The notes under the pieces are model-generated. The model made no database searches. It was not told the origin of the DNA and was given only the letters and a program-made list of their open reading frames with translations. From contig NZ_FRAX01000008.1 in assembly GCF_900142465.1 (NCBI RefSeq), positions 1 through 64,000 on the forward strand: a stretch of 64,000 bases of DNA, read 5' to 3'. The stretch comes from Fibrobacter sp. UWH6 (lineage in GTDB: Bacteria > Fibrobacterota > Fibrobacteria > Fibrobacterales > Fibrobacteraceae). Position 1 is the stretch's first letter. Each line of letters opens with the position of its first letter. Shown one piece after another: positions 17,394 through 26,891 of the stretch. A program made the position numbers and the translations under genes.

Positions 17394-18115
17394 TTGACCG
17401 CCCCCGCCGCAGATCCATCCGCAGAAACTTTCTTCAGAAGAACGCGATAGGCAACGCCCCAAAAGCAGGGCTTCACATGGACCAGTTCAAACCCGTTCTT
17501 TTCGGCCAGCTTCACAAATTCGTCTACCGGCAAAAAGTGCAGCACGGAATTCACCAGATATTCATAGGCATCATGCTTGCTGAACAGCGCCCCCATTACA
17601 GGAATGAACATAGGCGCCAAAACTTTATAGAAGAACTTATTGAACGCATTCCGCGGAGCGAAAAACTCAAGCACCTGCAGGTAGCCTCCGTGGCTCAGCA
17701 CGCGGGCCGATTCCTTCAAGCCGGCATCGGCATTAGGCAAGTTTCGCATACCAAAGCCATTCAGCACCACATCGAAGGAAGCATCGCCAAAGGGCATCTT
17801 CATGGCATCCAGCTGGACAGGAACCGCGGTCGTATTCTTGCCTTCTGCACCACGGAGCATTCCGTAAGAAAAGTCCCCGAGAATCGCCACGTCCTGAGTC
17901 CCGTTAAACTTTTCGTAGGTCACGGCAAAATCGCCAGTACCGCCGCACAGGTCCAGCAACCGCCTGCCCGGACGCAACTTTCTCAGTTCCTTACAGCAGG
18001 CCCTGCGCCAACGGATATCCTGAAAACAGCTGAGGGTATGATTCAAAAAATCATAACGCCCCGAAATTTCGTCAAACATCTTGCGAACGTAGCTCTTGTC
18101 TTCAGGATTTCTCAT
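17390..18115 (-). CDS. ubiE: demethylmenaquinone methyltransferase (UbiE/MenG)
   Basis: A class I SAM-dependent methyltransferase for the last methylation of menaquinone. It shows the family start FDEISGRYDFLNHTLS, the SAM-binding LLDLCGGTGDFAV, and FDVVLNGFGMRNLPNADAGL. Its 241 residues are normal. It leads the ubiE-ubiX-ubiA operon, each gene overlapping the next. Confidence 0.93.
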   Translation of the reverse strand: MRNPEDKSYVRKMFDEISGRYDFLNHTLSCFQDIRWRRACCKELRKLRPGRRLLDLCGGTGDFAVTYEKFNGTQDVAILGDFSYGMLRGAEGKNTTAVPVQLDAMKMPFGDASFDVVLNGFGMRNLPNADAGLKESARVLSHGGYLQVLEFFAPRNAFNKFFYKVLAPMFIPVMGALFSKHDAYEYLVNSVLHFLPVDEFVKLAEKNGFELVHVKPCFWGVAYRVLLKKVSADGSAAGAVK

Positions 18116-18133
18116 ACTTCAAATTTAGAAATT

Positions 18134-18169
18134 AAAAAAGAGTGCGATTCACAAACGTGAGCCGCACTC
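18134..18169 (-). terminator. terminator of the CotH lipoprotein gene
   Basis: On the minus strand GAGTGCGGCTCAC pairs with GTGAATCGCACTC (18140-18169) with a small internal mismatch and runs into TTTTTTAATT. Confidence 0.8.
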
Positions 18170-18205
18170 CTTTCAAATGTAAGCCACGGGATCGCCCGCC
18201 GGCAA

Positions 18206-20692
18206 TTACTTGAAGTTAGCCGTAATGGTCATGCCATCGGTAGGTGTAATGATATGGGGATTGTCGGTAGAACCGTCGCTCCAGCCGCTGAACACAGCGC
18301 CTCCCGTTGCGACGGCTGTCAATTCCATATTCATACCACCAAAGAACTTGCCCTTATAGGAACCGTTGCCCGGAAGTTTCATACCTTCCATCAACACAGT
18401 ACCGCTACCATTTGCAGAAATAGTCAGGGAAATGTCTCCAGAAAGACCAAATTCACTTGTATATTCGCTCCTTACAGTAGCGTCACGTTCAGAAGCCCAG
18501 GGGCCAAGCTTTTCGCCATAGGGGTCGAAGGAGTGAGCATAGCTGTTTCTTCTTTCCTTATAGGCTTCAACAGACATATCCCTTTCAACGTCAGATGCAT
18601 CAAGCATGTTGGCCAGGAACTTAGCCTTTTCCGTCACATTGCTTCCATTCAGGTAGGTACCGAACATCACAGAGGCATGGTTAACGAACAGACGCTTAAA
18701 GTCAGCATTCTTGATCAGGCTGTTGTACAGAGAGGCGAAGCAATTATTTGCAGCCGAAGCGCAACCATTCTTGCCACCCTTCTTTACCCAGGAGAACATA
18801 TTTGTAGACTGGCTGAAACCAGAAACAGACCAATCCCATTCAAAACCATGGTCAAGGTCATAGACCATAAACTTCCAGGGCTGTTCCGGAGACTTCCAGG
18901 CGCGAACGTTATTGTCGGGCCAGTCACCATTATGAATGTACATTTCTGCAATCATATAATCGGCAAAGTTTCCAATATCGATGAGAGTCTTGGCCGCTTC
19001 ATAATTTTCAGGAACGGTCATGTCGTTTCCACCGATAAAGGCCAGCATGGCCAGGTAATCAGCTTCGGTGCCGTTGCTCGCAGTTACAGTCTTATTCAGG
19101 TGCTTAATAAAGTTCACGGAGCCGGCATCGATGCCATAGTTTGTTTCTACATAGTTCTTGTTGTAGCGTTCACGCATATCGTGGATGCCATAGTATGTAC
19201 CATTGTAGAACACCACCACCTGGCGGCTGCGCTGGTAATCAACGCCACTGCCTTCAAGGATGGCACCGCCAGCAGCATCGGCAAAATAGTCAGCCACAAA
19301 GCGGTTACCGTTGTTACGGAGGTTAAAGCCCTTGAACTTGCTATTCTTATCCTTACGGGTTTCAAACAAAGGATATTCAAGCCAGCCAGCTTCATATTCT
19401 TCACGCATGACAATGGCCACAGACTTCTTTCGTTCCATGCGGCTCCAGCCACCCATCAGAGAAATACCACCATCAATTTCCCAGGCCTTCTTGCTAGACT
19501 TGCTTCCTTCGGCGTAGAATTCCACATGAACAGGAAGTTCACCAGAATCATCAGGATAAGCCTTGTTGGGTGCATACATCTGGTCTTTATCCATATCGGG
19601 TTCGCCACCGTTAGTCTTCTTATAGTACTTCGTAAAGAATTCCGGGGCTACGGACACAGACACCACAGGCATCTTCACCTGTTCACCAATAAAGTAAGTA
19701 TTGGTAACAACCTGTCTGGTCAACAAACCATCCTTAAAGGCGGCACAACGCAAGACTGTATTCTTGTCAATTACGATGGGGCTATTAAATTCCTGGGAAC
19801 TCTTCGTGGGAATAGAACCATCCTGGGTGCAGCGCACAGAAAGTCCACCGCTAACAGAGGGCGGATTCAATGTCACAGGTTCGTTATAGAAACCGCCCTG
19901 AGCGCCATCAAAAGAGAATGTAGGTGCATAGCCATCGTAGGCAGTAGACTGGTTGTTGGGCTGTTCCGGAGTGGGAACATCAAACATCTTCCAGGCGCCA
20001 CCATCCACGATACCCCAGCTTACGTTACCCGTCAATGCCGGATAAGTTACCGAGTCACGAATTCCATAGTAAGGGTCAATCAGGTATACGGTACCGCCAT
20101 CCTTTTCCAACTTCCAGTTGGTATGGACACGATAATGCCTGTCGAGGGTATCAGTTCCAGCCACTTCATTCAGGTTTTTCTTGTCGCAGAATACGGTGGT
20201 AAACTGCTTGGGCTTCAACACTACGTTACCAAAGAACCACTTACGGGCATTCTTCCTGTTTTCTACAAGGGTATAACCCTTCAGGTTTGCTTCGGTTCCG
20301 CCAGCGTTATAGATTTCAACCCAACCCGGGTCGCCACCTTCTTCGTCAAGCCAGTCCAAGTTCACCGGAGCAATTTCCGTAATCACCAGGGCAGAATTGC
20401 CAACCCAGCGAAGAGTCGTGTCAGCCGGATAGTAAGCCGTGTCTAGCTTAATGATCGTATCGCCTTCGGGAGTAACTACACGGATAGAATCAATCCCCAC
20501 CACGCTGGTATCGCCGCTGGGGCCAATAACAACAGTCGTAGTATCACCATCAGGGGTTACGATTACGGTAGTATTACCTTTCTTATCATCTTCTGCAGAT
20601 GCACTATCGTCGGAGCAAGCGATAACTCCATTCAATACCAGACCAAAACAGCAAAATGCTGCAAAACCTTTTAACGATTTTCCCAGAAACAC
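18206..20692 (-). CDS. CotH-kinase-family lipoprotein with lamin-tail domain
   Basis: A surface or periplasmic lipoprotein of about 828 residues. After the lipobox VIAC and a Ser/Asp linker come a lamin-tail domain (about 97-170, LVITEIAPVNLDW), a chitobiase-type beta domain (about 260-335, TQDGSIPTKSS), a CotH kinase domain (about 340-670, MPVVSVSVAPEFF; VYDLDHGFEWDW holds the metal-binding region) and a C-terminal bacterial repeat domain (FSGWSDGSTDNPH). CotH kinases phosphorylate proteins on Ser. The GTG at 20692 has AAAGG seven bases upstream and gives a normal signal peptide; an ATG at 20767 has no such site. Confidence 0.88.
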   Translation of the reverse strand: MFLGKSLKGFAAFCCFGLVLNGVIACSDDSASAEDDKKGNTTVIVTPDGDTTTVVIGPSGDTSVVGIDSIRVVTPEGDTIIKLDTAYYPADTTLRWVGNSALVITEIAPVNLDWLDEEGGDPGWVEIYNAGGTEANLKGYTLVENRKNARKWFFGNVVLKPKQFTTVFCDKKNLNEVAGTDTLDRHYRVHTNWKLEKDGGTVYLIDPYYGIRDSVTYPALTGNVSWGIVDGGAWKMFDVPTPEQPNNQSTAYDGYAPTFSFDGAQGGFYNEPVTLNPPSVSGGLSVRCTQDGSIPTKSSQEFNSPIVIDKNTVLRCAAFKDGLLTRQVVTNTYFIGEQVKMPVVSVSVAPEFFTKYYKKTNGGEPDMDKDQMYAPNKAYPDDSGELPVHVEFYAEGSKSSKKAWEIDGGISLMGGWSRMERKKSVAIVMREEYEAGWLEYPLFETRKDKNSKFKGFNLRNNGNRFVADYFADAAGGAILEGSGVDYQRSRQVVVFYNGTYYGIHDMRERYNKNYVETNYGIDAGSVNFIKHLNKTVTASNGTEADYLAMLAFIGGNDMTVPENYEAAKTLIDIGNFADYMIAEMYIHNGDWPDNNVRAWKSPEQPWKFMVYDLDHGFEWDWSVSGFSQSTNMFSWVKKGGKNGCASAANNCFASLYNSLIKNADFKRLFVNHASVMFGTYLNGSNVTEKAKFLANMLDASDVERDMSVEAYKERRNSYAHSFDPYGEKLGPWASERDATVRSEYTSEFGLSGDISLTISANGSGTVLMEGMKLPGNGSYKGKFFGGMNMELTAVATGGAVFSGWSDGSTDNPHIITPTDGMTITANFK

Positions 20693-20825
20693 ATCGCTAC
20701 CTTTTAATTTTTTAACAAAAGCCGAAATAATCCCAAAAATTCGGTCCCTACATTCAACACCTGGCATTAAATTTAGAAGTTTCTTAAAAAAAAAGGAAAA
20801 AATGTCGGTAATATCTTATTTACCC

Positions 20826-20854
20826 TTGACAAGACTCACAGATTGAGTTATATT
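20826..20854 (+). promoter_or_regulatory. sigma-70-type promoter of tRNA-Phe
   Basis: TTGACA (20826-20831), a 17-base spacer and TATATT (20849-20854), ending 15 bases before the tRNA. Confidence 0.85.
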
Positions 20855-20869
20855 TGGGCACATCAAAAC

Positions 20870-20942
<73 letters not shown>

Positions 20943-20944
20943 CG

Positions 20945-20977
20945 AAAAAAGACCTTAGCGAAAGCTGAGGTCTTTTT
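20945..20977 (+). terminator. terminator of tRNA-Phe
   Basis: GACCTTAGC-GAAA-GCTGAGGTC (20951-20972) with a GNRA-type tetraloop, flanked by an A run and TTTTT. Confidence 0.92.
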
Positions 20978-20994
20978 CATTTTCCCCATATACT

Positions 20995-21026
20995 AAAAAA
21001 AAATTAGACGGACCTGCCAGAGGTCC
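20995..21026 (-). terminator. terminator of the HD-GYP gene
   Basis: On the minus strand GGACCT-CTGGC-AGGTCC (21010-21026) precedes a run of nine T after a short spacer. Confidence 0.65.
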
Positions 21027-21075
21027 ACCCATTCATAAATAATTTATTCAAAGAATCCGTTAACGCCCAGCCCGA

Positions 21076-22233
21076 TTATCTGCGATAGTCAATGGCGTCG
21101 ACGTCAATAGTTGCATTCTGGGAACGGTAACAAGAATAGATATCGTCCCAATGTTCAAGCAGAGCATCAACAATTTCCGGCTGGAACTGGGAACCCTTCA
21201 TCTTCGCAAATTCGGTCTTCACCTTTTCTTCAGGCCACGGGGCCTTATAGCAGCGGTAGCATGACAAGGCATCCAGCACATCCGCCACGGCACAAATACG
21301 AGCAGCCAGAGGAATACTCTCCCCCTTCAAACCAAGAGGATAGCCCTGTCCGTCCCAACGTTCATGATGGGAGCGAGCCACATCGGCCGCATAGCGCAGC
21401 AGCTTTCTCTTAGAATTACAGAGCATCCTGTAGCCGAGATCCACATGAGTCTTCATGACGGCGTATTCTTCATCCGTAAGGCGGCCAGGCTTATTCAGCA
21501 CAGCGTCAGGCACGGCAATCTTACCCAAGTCATGGAGGGGAGCCGTCAGACGGATTCGTTCAACCTCATCCGGCGGCAGTCCGAGATACTCGGCCAACTT
21601 ACGGGAAATCTCAGCCACACGCAAAATGTGGTCACCCGTTTCCTGGCTACGGTATTCAGAAGCCTCACCCAAGGTATGAATAATTTCACGCTGGGTCGCT
21701 TCCAGTTCCGCTGTCAGCATGGCAGACTCCACAGTCTTCGCGGAATATACAGCAGTCAGCCTCAGACGTTCCAGGTCCTGTTCAGAAAATTCATCCACAG
21801 TCCCGCCCTGCTTGTTAATCGCCTGGAACACTCCCATCACCTGCCCCGTAGAATCCTTCAGGGGTACAGTCATCACTGACTTGGTATGGTAGTGAGTTTT
21901 CTGGTCAGTACGACTATCAAACCTGGAGTCCAGGTAGGCGTCCTTAATGAGCAGAGCTTCGCCGGTAGTTACGGAACAGCCTACAAAGCCTGCAGTCTTG
22001 GGAATCCGGAGTTCGCTGACACCATGGGCCACCTTCGTCCAAAGTTCGTCTCTTTCATCATCCACAAGCCAAAGGGAGCAACGGTCAGCCGAAACAATGG
22101 AACGGCCAAGATCGGCCATCAATACAAGCAAATTGTCCATCTTACGTTCAGCCGCGATCTTCGGCATGTAAGAGAACAGCAAATCCAGAATTCTCTGAGA
22201 TTCTATCGCCTGTTTTGAATCAAACTCCGTCAT
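21076..22233 (-). CDS. GAF and HD-GYP domain protein, putative c-di-GMP phosphodiesterase
   Basis: A 385-residue cytoplasmic signalling protein. Residues about 25-170 form a GAF sensor domain (SADRCSLWLVDDERDELW; SVMTVPLKDSTGQVMGVFQA). Residues about 190-350 form an HD-GYP domain with the HD pair in HDLGKIAVPDAVLNKPG, a further metal His in RSHHERWDGQGYP and the GYP triad itself. HD-GYP proteins usually linearise cyclic di-GMP. There is no receiver domain or membrane segment, so the signal is probably a small ligand bound by GAF. It is monocistronic between two tRNA genes. Confidence 0.9.
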   Translation of the reverse strand: MTEFDSKQAIESQRILDLLFSYMPKIAAERKMDNLLVLMADLGRSIVSADRCSLWLVDDERDELWTKVAHGVSELRIPKTAGFVGCSVTTGEALLIKDAYLDSRFDSRTDQKTHYHTKSVMTVPLKDSTGQVMGVFQAINKQGGTVDEFSEQDLERLRLTAVYSAKTVESAMLTAELEATQREIIHTLGEASEYRSQETGDHILRVAEISRKLAEYLGLPPDEVERIRLTAPLHDLGKIAVPDAVLNKPGRLTDEEYAVMKTHVDLGYRMLCNSKRKLLRYAADVARSHHERWDGQGYPLGLKGESIPLAARICAVADVLDALSCYRCYKAPWPEEKVKTEFAKMKGSQFQPEIVDALLEHWDDIYSCYRSQNATIDVDAIDYRR

Positions 22234-22278
22234 ACGATGTAAAAATAGCTAAAGATTTTCAAATAATCACAGGAATTG

Positions 22279-22308
22279 TTGACGGAAACACCCAAATTTT
22301 TCTATCCT
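22279..22308 (+). promoter_or_regulatory. putative promoter of tRNA-Ser
   Basis: TTGACG (22279-22284), 18 bases, then TATCCT (22303-22308), 12 bases before the tRNA. Confidence 0.55.
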
Positions 22309-22320
22309 TTGCCCACCCCT

Positions 22321-22401
22321 GGAGGAATAGGCTAATTGGTAAGTCAGCGGTCTTGAAAACCGCCGCCGTAAGGCTTGGGGGTTCGAGTCCCTCTTCCTCC
22401 G
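22321..22401 (+). tRNA. tRNA-Ser (UGA)
   Basis: Acceptor GGAGGAA pairs with TTCCTCC. The anticodon stem-loop is GCGGT-CTTGAAA-ACCGC, with anticodon TGA at 22354-22356. A variable arm follows, then T-loop GGTTCGAGTCC. The variable arm is short for tRNA-Ser but makes it class II. Confidence 0.92.
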
Positions 22402-22408
22402 CTCCAAA

Positions 22409-22446
22409 GAAGACCGTTCGAGAAGACCTCGACGGTCTTTTTTTTG
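22409..22446 (+). terminator. terminator of tRNA-Ser
   Basis: AAGACCGTTCGAG pairs with CTCGACGGTCTT with one bulged T, followed by seven or more T. Confidence 0.88.
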
Positions 22447-22469
22447 ACCCCGAAGCCGGCTGACCGCCC

Positions 22470-23186
22470 CTATCGGTAATTCCAGTCCATTCGATTATCC
22501 GCCACGAAATCAGCCACGGCCGTGATCGGTTCATCGTACAGCAGCGTACACACCTTAAGGGGCAGCGGGAAATCCACTCCCAGCGCATCCACACAGGCCG
22601 AAGTCGTCGACCCGGTCGTGTAGACATCATCCACAATAATAACGGTTCCACCCTCAGGCAGCCGTTCTGGCAAACGGGCCACAAAAGCCCCCATCACGTT
22701 ACGTTCGCGAGCCTCCCTAGAAAGTTTCGTCTGCGACATCACGAAGGTCCGCCTCTTCAGCCAGCGGCACACCTGGCCTCCGGTCACCAAGGCAAGAGCC
22801 GCGGCAATCTGCTCCGCCTGGTTATACCCGCGTTCCCGCATACGAGCCCTGTGAAGAGGCACCGGCACAAAATACAGCGGATGGGGCAAGAGCGCAAACT
22901 CCTGTCCCACAGCGCCGTCCCGCACCGCCGCCGAGCGCCGCACAAGATAGGCCGCCATCCCATGAATGCTCTTGTACTTCAGGGCATGCACCAAATTACG
23001 GGTCAACGACCGCATCGGGAAAAGACAGTACACCCCCTCCTTCGGGCTGGAATAGGATTTCATCTCCCTAGCCAGTTCATCCACACACTCCGGACAAAGC
23101 CAGGGGTCTAGACCCCCCGACGCCTTGCCGCACCCCAGACATTCCGAACCGAAAATAAAACCGCTCACCTGACTTGCAATACTCAT
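22470..23186 (-). CDS. comF: ComF-family phosphoribosyltransferase-like protein
   Basis: A 238-residue protein with an N-terminal zinc ribbon (CLGCGKASGGLDPWLCPEC) and a C-terminal type I phosphoribosyltransferase signature (VIIVDDVYTTGSTTSAC). In transformable bacteria ComFC helps DNA uptake at the cytoplasmic side; in others its role is unclear. The ATG at 23186 has AGAGGT upstream and places the zinc ribbon at the N terminus. It follows rodA, with a terminator overlapping its own leader. Confidence 0.88.
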   Translation of the reverse strand: MSIASQVSGFIFGSECLGCGKASGGLDPWLCPECVDELAREMKSYSSPKEGVYCLFPMRSLTRNLVHALKYKSIHGMAAYLVRRSAAVRDGAVGQEFALLPHPLYFVPVPLHRARMRERGYNQAEQIAAALALVTGGQVCRWLKRRTFVMSQTKLSREARERNVMGAFVARLPERLPEGGTVIIVDDVYTTGSTTSACVDALGVDFPLPLKVCTLLYDEPITAVADFVADNRMDWNYR

Positions 23187-23196
23187 ATCAACCTCT

Positions 23197-23228
23197 AAAA
23201 AAAGAGAGACCCACACGAGGCCTCTCTT
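23197..23228 (-). terminator. terminator of the mre-rodA operon
   Basis: On the minus strand AAGAGAG (23222-23228) pairs with CTCTCTT (23202-23208) and runs into TTTTT. It overlaps the comF leader, so read-through could be regulated. Confidence 0.65.
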
Positions 23229-23291
23229 ATTAACACGTTTGAAACAAGTCGAGATGACGAAAAACTTTATTTACAAAAAATTTCAGTCAAA

Positions 23292-24545
23292 CTATCGGCG
23301 GCTTCCCTGGTAACGCAGGCAAAGCAAAAATCCCACCAGCACCATGCAAGTCAAGGCAAAAGACCCACCATAAGAAAGGAACGGCAGGGGAAGCCCGGTC
23401 ACAGGCATAAGGCCTATGGTCATGGCGATGTTCACAAGAATATGGAACAGGAAAATCGTAGAAGCTCCCATCACCATCAAAGTCACGAACGGATCCGCCG
23501 AACGCTTACAAATAGACGTGGCACGCCACAGGAACAAACCATAAAGAACCAGGACAAAGGCGCAACCCACGAAACCAAATTGTTCCCCAAGAACACTAAA
23601 AATAAAATCGGTATGTTCTTCGGGCAGGAACGCCAAATTGGTTTGAGTTCCGTTACCAAAACCCTTACCGGATACGCCTCCGGAACCGATGGCGGTCAAG
23701 GACTGCAGCACCTGATAACCATCCCCCAGGGGATCACTCATTGGATCCAGGAAGGTATTCACACGCTTCTGCTGATGAGGCTCCAGCATATTCCACGCCA
23801 TGGTACTTGCATACCCAGCCAGAATATTTGCAAAAAGGAACAACCCCGTCAAAATCTTGGGCAATTTCCGACGAACCAAGGTAAACACGACCGCACAAAT
23901 CAGAAGCCCCCACAGAACCTCAAACTGTATAGACTGGGAATGGGAAAACAACACCGACAGCAGCGGGCTCACAATCAAGAAAACATCTGCAAAGGAAAGC
24001 CCGGCAAAAAAGAAACCGACCATAGTCACCGCAATAAAAACGAGGGCGGTACTCAAGTCCGGCTGCTTCAACACAAGGCCAAAAGGCACAATGAACAAGG
24101 CAAAGGGGACCGCAAAAGTCTTCACCTTGTGCAAGCTGACGGGATGTCTAGAAAGCCAATAGGAAATTGTCAGAAGGTAGGCAATCTTCGCAAACTCGGA
24201 AGGCTGAAGCTTAAAGACACCAAGGTCAATCCAGCGACCCGCACCCTTCACCACATCGCCAGCAAAAAAGAGAACCACCGCCAGGAGGATCAGCGAAACA
24301 ACATACAACGGAACCGCCGCACGCTTCAGCCAGTCAATACGGACAAAGACCAACGCTCCCGCCATAATAATTCCGCAGAAGAAATAAACAATCTGCTTAA
24401 ACCAGAAAGCATCCTTCAGGGGGACTTCTTCAAACACTGTCGCAGAATACACCAAAGTAATGCCGCAACCCATCAGGGCCAGCACCAGCACGATGAAAAG
24501 CCAGTCAAACTTAAGGGAATGATCTACAAAACGCTTTGAAATCAT
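23292..24545 (-). CDS. rodA: rod-shape peptidoglycan glycosyltransferase RodA
   Basis: A SEDS-family polymerase that builds lateral-wall glycan strands with PBP2. About ten hydrophobic helices are visible, with the family motif GAGRWIDLGVFKLQPSEFAK, the large extracellular loop containing FLDPMSDPLGDGYQV, and the terminal GLMPVTGLPLPFLSYGG signature. Its 417 residues are normal. The ATG overlaps the mrdA stop (ATGA). Position after mrdA in the mre operon favours RodA over FtsW. Confidence 0.94.
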   Translation of the reverse strand: MISKRFVDHSLKFDWLFIVLVLALMGCGITLVYSATVFEEVPLKDAFWFKQIVYFFCGIIMAGALVFVRIDWLKRAAVPLYVVSLILLAVVLFFAGDVVKGAGRWIDLGVFKLQPSEFAKIAYLLTISYWLSRHPVSLHKVKTFAVPFALFIVPFGLVLKQPDLSTALVFIAVTMVGFFFAGLSFADVFLIVSPLLSVLFSHSQSIQFEVLWGLLICAVVFTLVRRKLPKILTGLFLFANILAGYASTMAWNMLEPHQQKRVNTFLDPMSDPLGDGYQVLQSLTAIGSGGVSGKGFGNGTQTNLAFLPEEHTDFIFSVLGEQFGFVGCAFVLVLYGLFLWRATSICKRSADPFVTLMVMGASTIFLFHILVNIAMTIGLMPVTGLPLPFLSYGGSFALTCMVLVGFLLCLRYQGSRR

Positions 24546-26410
24546 GGTTCCTCCTCCACAATTCCTTCATCGAGCTTCTTGTTTTCAAAGTAAGCTTCCA
24601 AGACCTTCTTGGCTATAGGTCCAGAAACGGAACCACCGCCGCCTGCAGCTTCCATAATGACAGCCACAGCAATTTCCGGGGCATCCAGAGGGGCAACCGC
24701 CGCATACCAGGCATGAGTCTTCTCGCCCTTCTTCCATTCGCCAGAGCCAGTCTTCGCACCCACGCGAACATTAGGAAGAGCGCCTCGCTTACCCGTTCCA
24801 CCGGGATGGTTCACCACAGAATCCATGGCGTTCATCAAAATGCGATGAGTGTAAGGCTTCATGTTGCCCGGGCGAACAACCTCAGGCTCATAACGGCGCA
24901 CCACGTTACCCTTGTCGTCCCGCAGTTCCTTCATAAAGTGAGGCCTATAGACGCCCTTTCCCGTAGCCAGGGAGCCCACAAAAACAGCCTGCTGAAGCGG
25001 AGTCACAATCTGGCCCTGACCGATAGACAAGTTCAAAATCAAGCCGCGAGCCCAACGCCAGCCAGCCCTCTTGTTACGAACGTTGAAGGAAGCCGAATCC
25101 GGAAGCCAGCCAGCACGTTCTCCGGGAATATCAATACCCAGCAGCTTTTCACCATAACCAAAACGTCGGCCAAATTCGTTAATACGCTCCATGTCGATTT
25201 CCAAACCAGCCTGGTAGAAGAATACGTCACAGGAAAGACGGATGGCATGAACCACATTCAGGCCACCATGAGTTCCCCAGCACTTCTGATAGCGGACGCC
25301 ATACTGATACCCACCCGTACAGGATTTCGGGTAATACTTGTTCTCTGTCAAAACACCATGTTCAAGCCCCGCCCCAGCCGTCACCAGCTTAAAGACAGAA
25401 GCCGGCGGATACGTACCAGAAATGGCACGATTAGTCAAGGGTCGCATAGAGTCCAGAGCCACATGAGCCCAGCCCTTGTTACGTTCGCGACGCTTCAACG
25501 AGAAAATGTTCGGGTCCAGTCGCGGAGAACTGACCATGGCAAGAATTTCGCCAGTTCTGGGATCAAGGGCCACCAGGGCCCCCTTGGCGCTATCGGGAAT
25601 GGCGGCTTCAGCCACCTTCTGCAAACGCAAGTCAATGGTAGAAACCAGGTGCAGTCCAGGTACGGGAGCCAGCTCACCACCACTAGACACAACGCCCACC
25701 TCTCGACCAGAAGCGTTCACCTCAACAAGCTTTACACCGTTCTTTCCACGGAATTCCTTATCATACCCCTGTTCAAGCCCTTTCTGACCAATACGGTCAC
25801 CCTGGGAATAATCGGCGTATTCAGGCAACTTCAGCTGATCTTCAGAAATTTCGTTGGTATACCCCAGCACATGGGAAGCCAACGTTCCATAGGGGTATTC
25901 ACGGCGGGATTCAATCAAGGTCACCACGCCAGGCAATTCCGACGCATGCTCCTCAATCACAGAAACCTGTTCCGGCGAGGCGTCTTCCAGCAAACGGATG
26001 GGGCGGGTCTTAATCCAGCGGGACCTCATAAACGCCGTATCCAGCGAAAGGGAGTCGAAAAGACGTTCGCCTGACTTGTCTCGAATTCTCAGCAGACGAT
26101 TCAAGACAGAATCGCGCTGATCCTTCTTGCGGGGCATCTGCACCGCCTGCAACGAAATCTGATACGACGGACGATTTCTAACAAGAACTTCACCGTTGCG
26201 GTCGTAAATGTAACCGCGTTCCGCAACCAGTTCCACCTTACGGATACGGTTGTTATCGGAACGCTGCAAATTTTCATCGTAGTGGGTATACTGCAACGAA
26301 AACAGTCGGAAAAGCAAAACCGAGAACAGCAACACCACACCAGCCATGTAAATCAATACATGGAGGTTCCTGTTCTGCACAACCTCATTTTCCGAAGCAC
26401 CATTAAGCAT
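24542..26410 (-). CDS. mrdA: penicillin-binding protein 2 (elongasome transpeptidase)
   Basis: A 622-residue class B PBP. It has one N-terminal membrane helix (VLIYMAGVVLLFSVLLF), a dimerisation domain, then the transpeptidase: SVFK (SxxK with the acylated serine), SCD (SxD) about 55 residues later and KTGSGE near the C terminus. It crosslinks side-wall peptidoglycan with RodA. It overlaps mreD by eight bases and rodA by four. Confidence 0.95.
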   Translation of the reverse strand: MLNGASENEVVQNRNLHVLIYMAGVVLLFSVLLFRLFSLQYTHYDENLQRSDNNRIRKVELVAERGYIYDRNGEVLVRNRPSYQISLQAVQMPRKKDQRDSVLNRLLRIRDKSGERLFDSLSLDTAFMRSRWIKTRPIRLLEDASPEQVSVIEEHASELPGVVTLIESRREYPYGTLASHVLGYTNEISEDQLKLPEYADYSQGDRIGQKGLEQGYDKEFRGKNGVKLVEVNASGREVGVVSSGGELAPVPGLHLVSTIDLRLQKVAEAAIPDSAKGALVALDPRTGEILAMVSSPRLDPNIFSLKRRERNKGWAHVALDSMRPLTNRAISGTYPPASVFKLVTAGAGLEHGVLTENKYYPKSCTGGYQYGVRYQKCWGTHGGLNVVHAIRLSCDVFFYQAGLEIDMERINEFGRRFGYGEKLLGIDIPGERAGWLPDSASFNVRNKRAGWRWARGLILNLSIGQGQIVTPLQQAVFVGSLATGKGVYRPHFMKELRDDKGNVVRRYEPEVVRPGNMKPYTHRILMNAMDSVVNHPGGTGKRGALPNVRVGAKTGSGEWKKGEKTHAWYAAVAPLDAPEIAVAVIMEAAGGGGSVSGPIAKKVLEAYFENKKLDEGIVEEEP

Positions 26411-26891
26411 GCTTTTTCTTCTTGCCTACATCCAGGTAGAACAAAATGCTACCAATCAGCATGGTATAAGCGCAACCCGGCAAGGAGAACGTCAAGAACA
26501 AATTCGTAACGATTTCCTTCGAGAGTCCGGTAATGGCAAAATAAATACCGTCACAAATCAAGCACGAAAGTCCAAGCACGCCAATCTTTGCAGGCATGTT
26601 CAAAGACAGGAATCGTTCTTCCAGCTGTCCAACCACAAAGCCGATAACCGTCATTGAAATGGTATGAGCACCAAGCCATTCAATGGGAGCGTACACATCC
26701 TGAGTGAAACCGGCAAGGAATCCCCAGAAACAACCTGCAGCGGGACCGCACTTAATAGCCACAGCCACAATAAAGATGATGACAAAATCCGGACCCACGT
26801 CAAAAATGGAAAGCCAGTCCGCCACCGTAATCTGGAAAGCGAACGTAACCACGAAAAGGATCAGGAGACTAAACCACCTAAGGTTCTTCAT
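26403..26891 (-). CDS. mreD: rod shape-determining protein MreD
   Basis: A 162-residue hydrophobic protein with about five helices and the motif PAAGCFWGFLAGFTQDVYAP typical of MreD. It is an inner-membrane scaffold between MreC and the PBP2/RodA pair. It overlaps mreC by 14 bases. Divergent sequence is normal in this family, and context makes the call secure. Confidence 0.88.
   Translation of the reverse strand: MKNLRWFSLLILFVVTFAFQITVADWLSIFDVGPDFVIIFIVAVAIKCGPAAGCFWGFLAGFTQDVYAPIEWLGAHTISMTVIGFVVGQLEERFLSLNMPAKIGVLGLSCLICDGIYFAITGLSKEIVTNLFLTFSLPGCAYTMLIGSILFYLDVGKKKKHA

Noticed and set aside
18254-20446. A 730-codon open frame opposite the CotH gene
   Set aside because: No initiation signal and no recognisable domain, whereas the minus strand has several.
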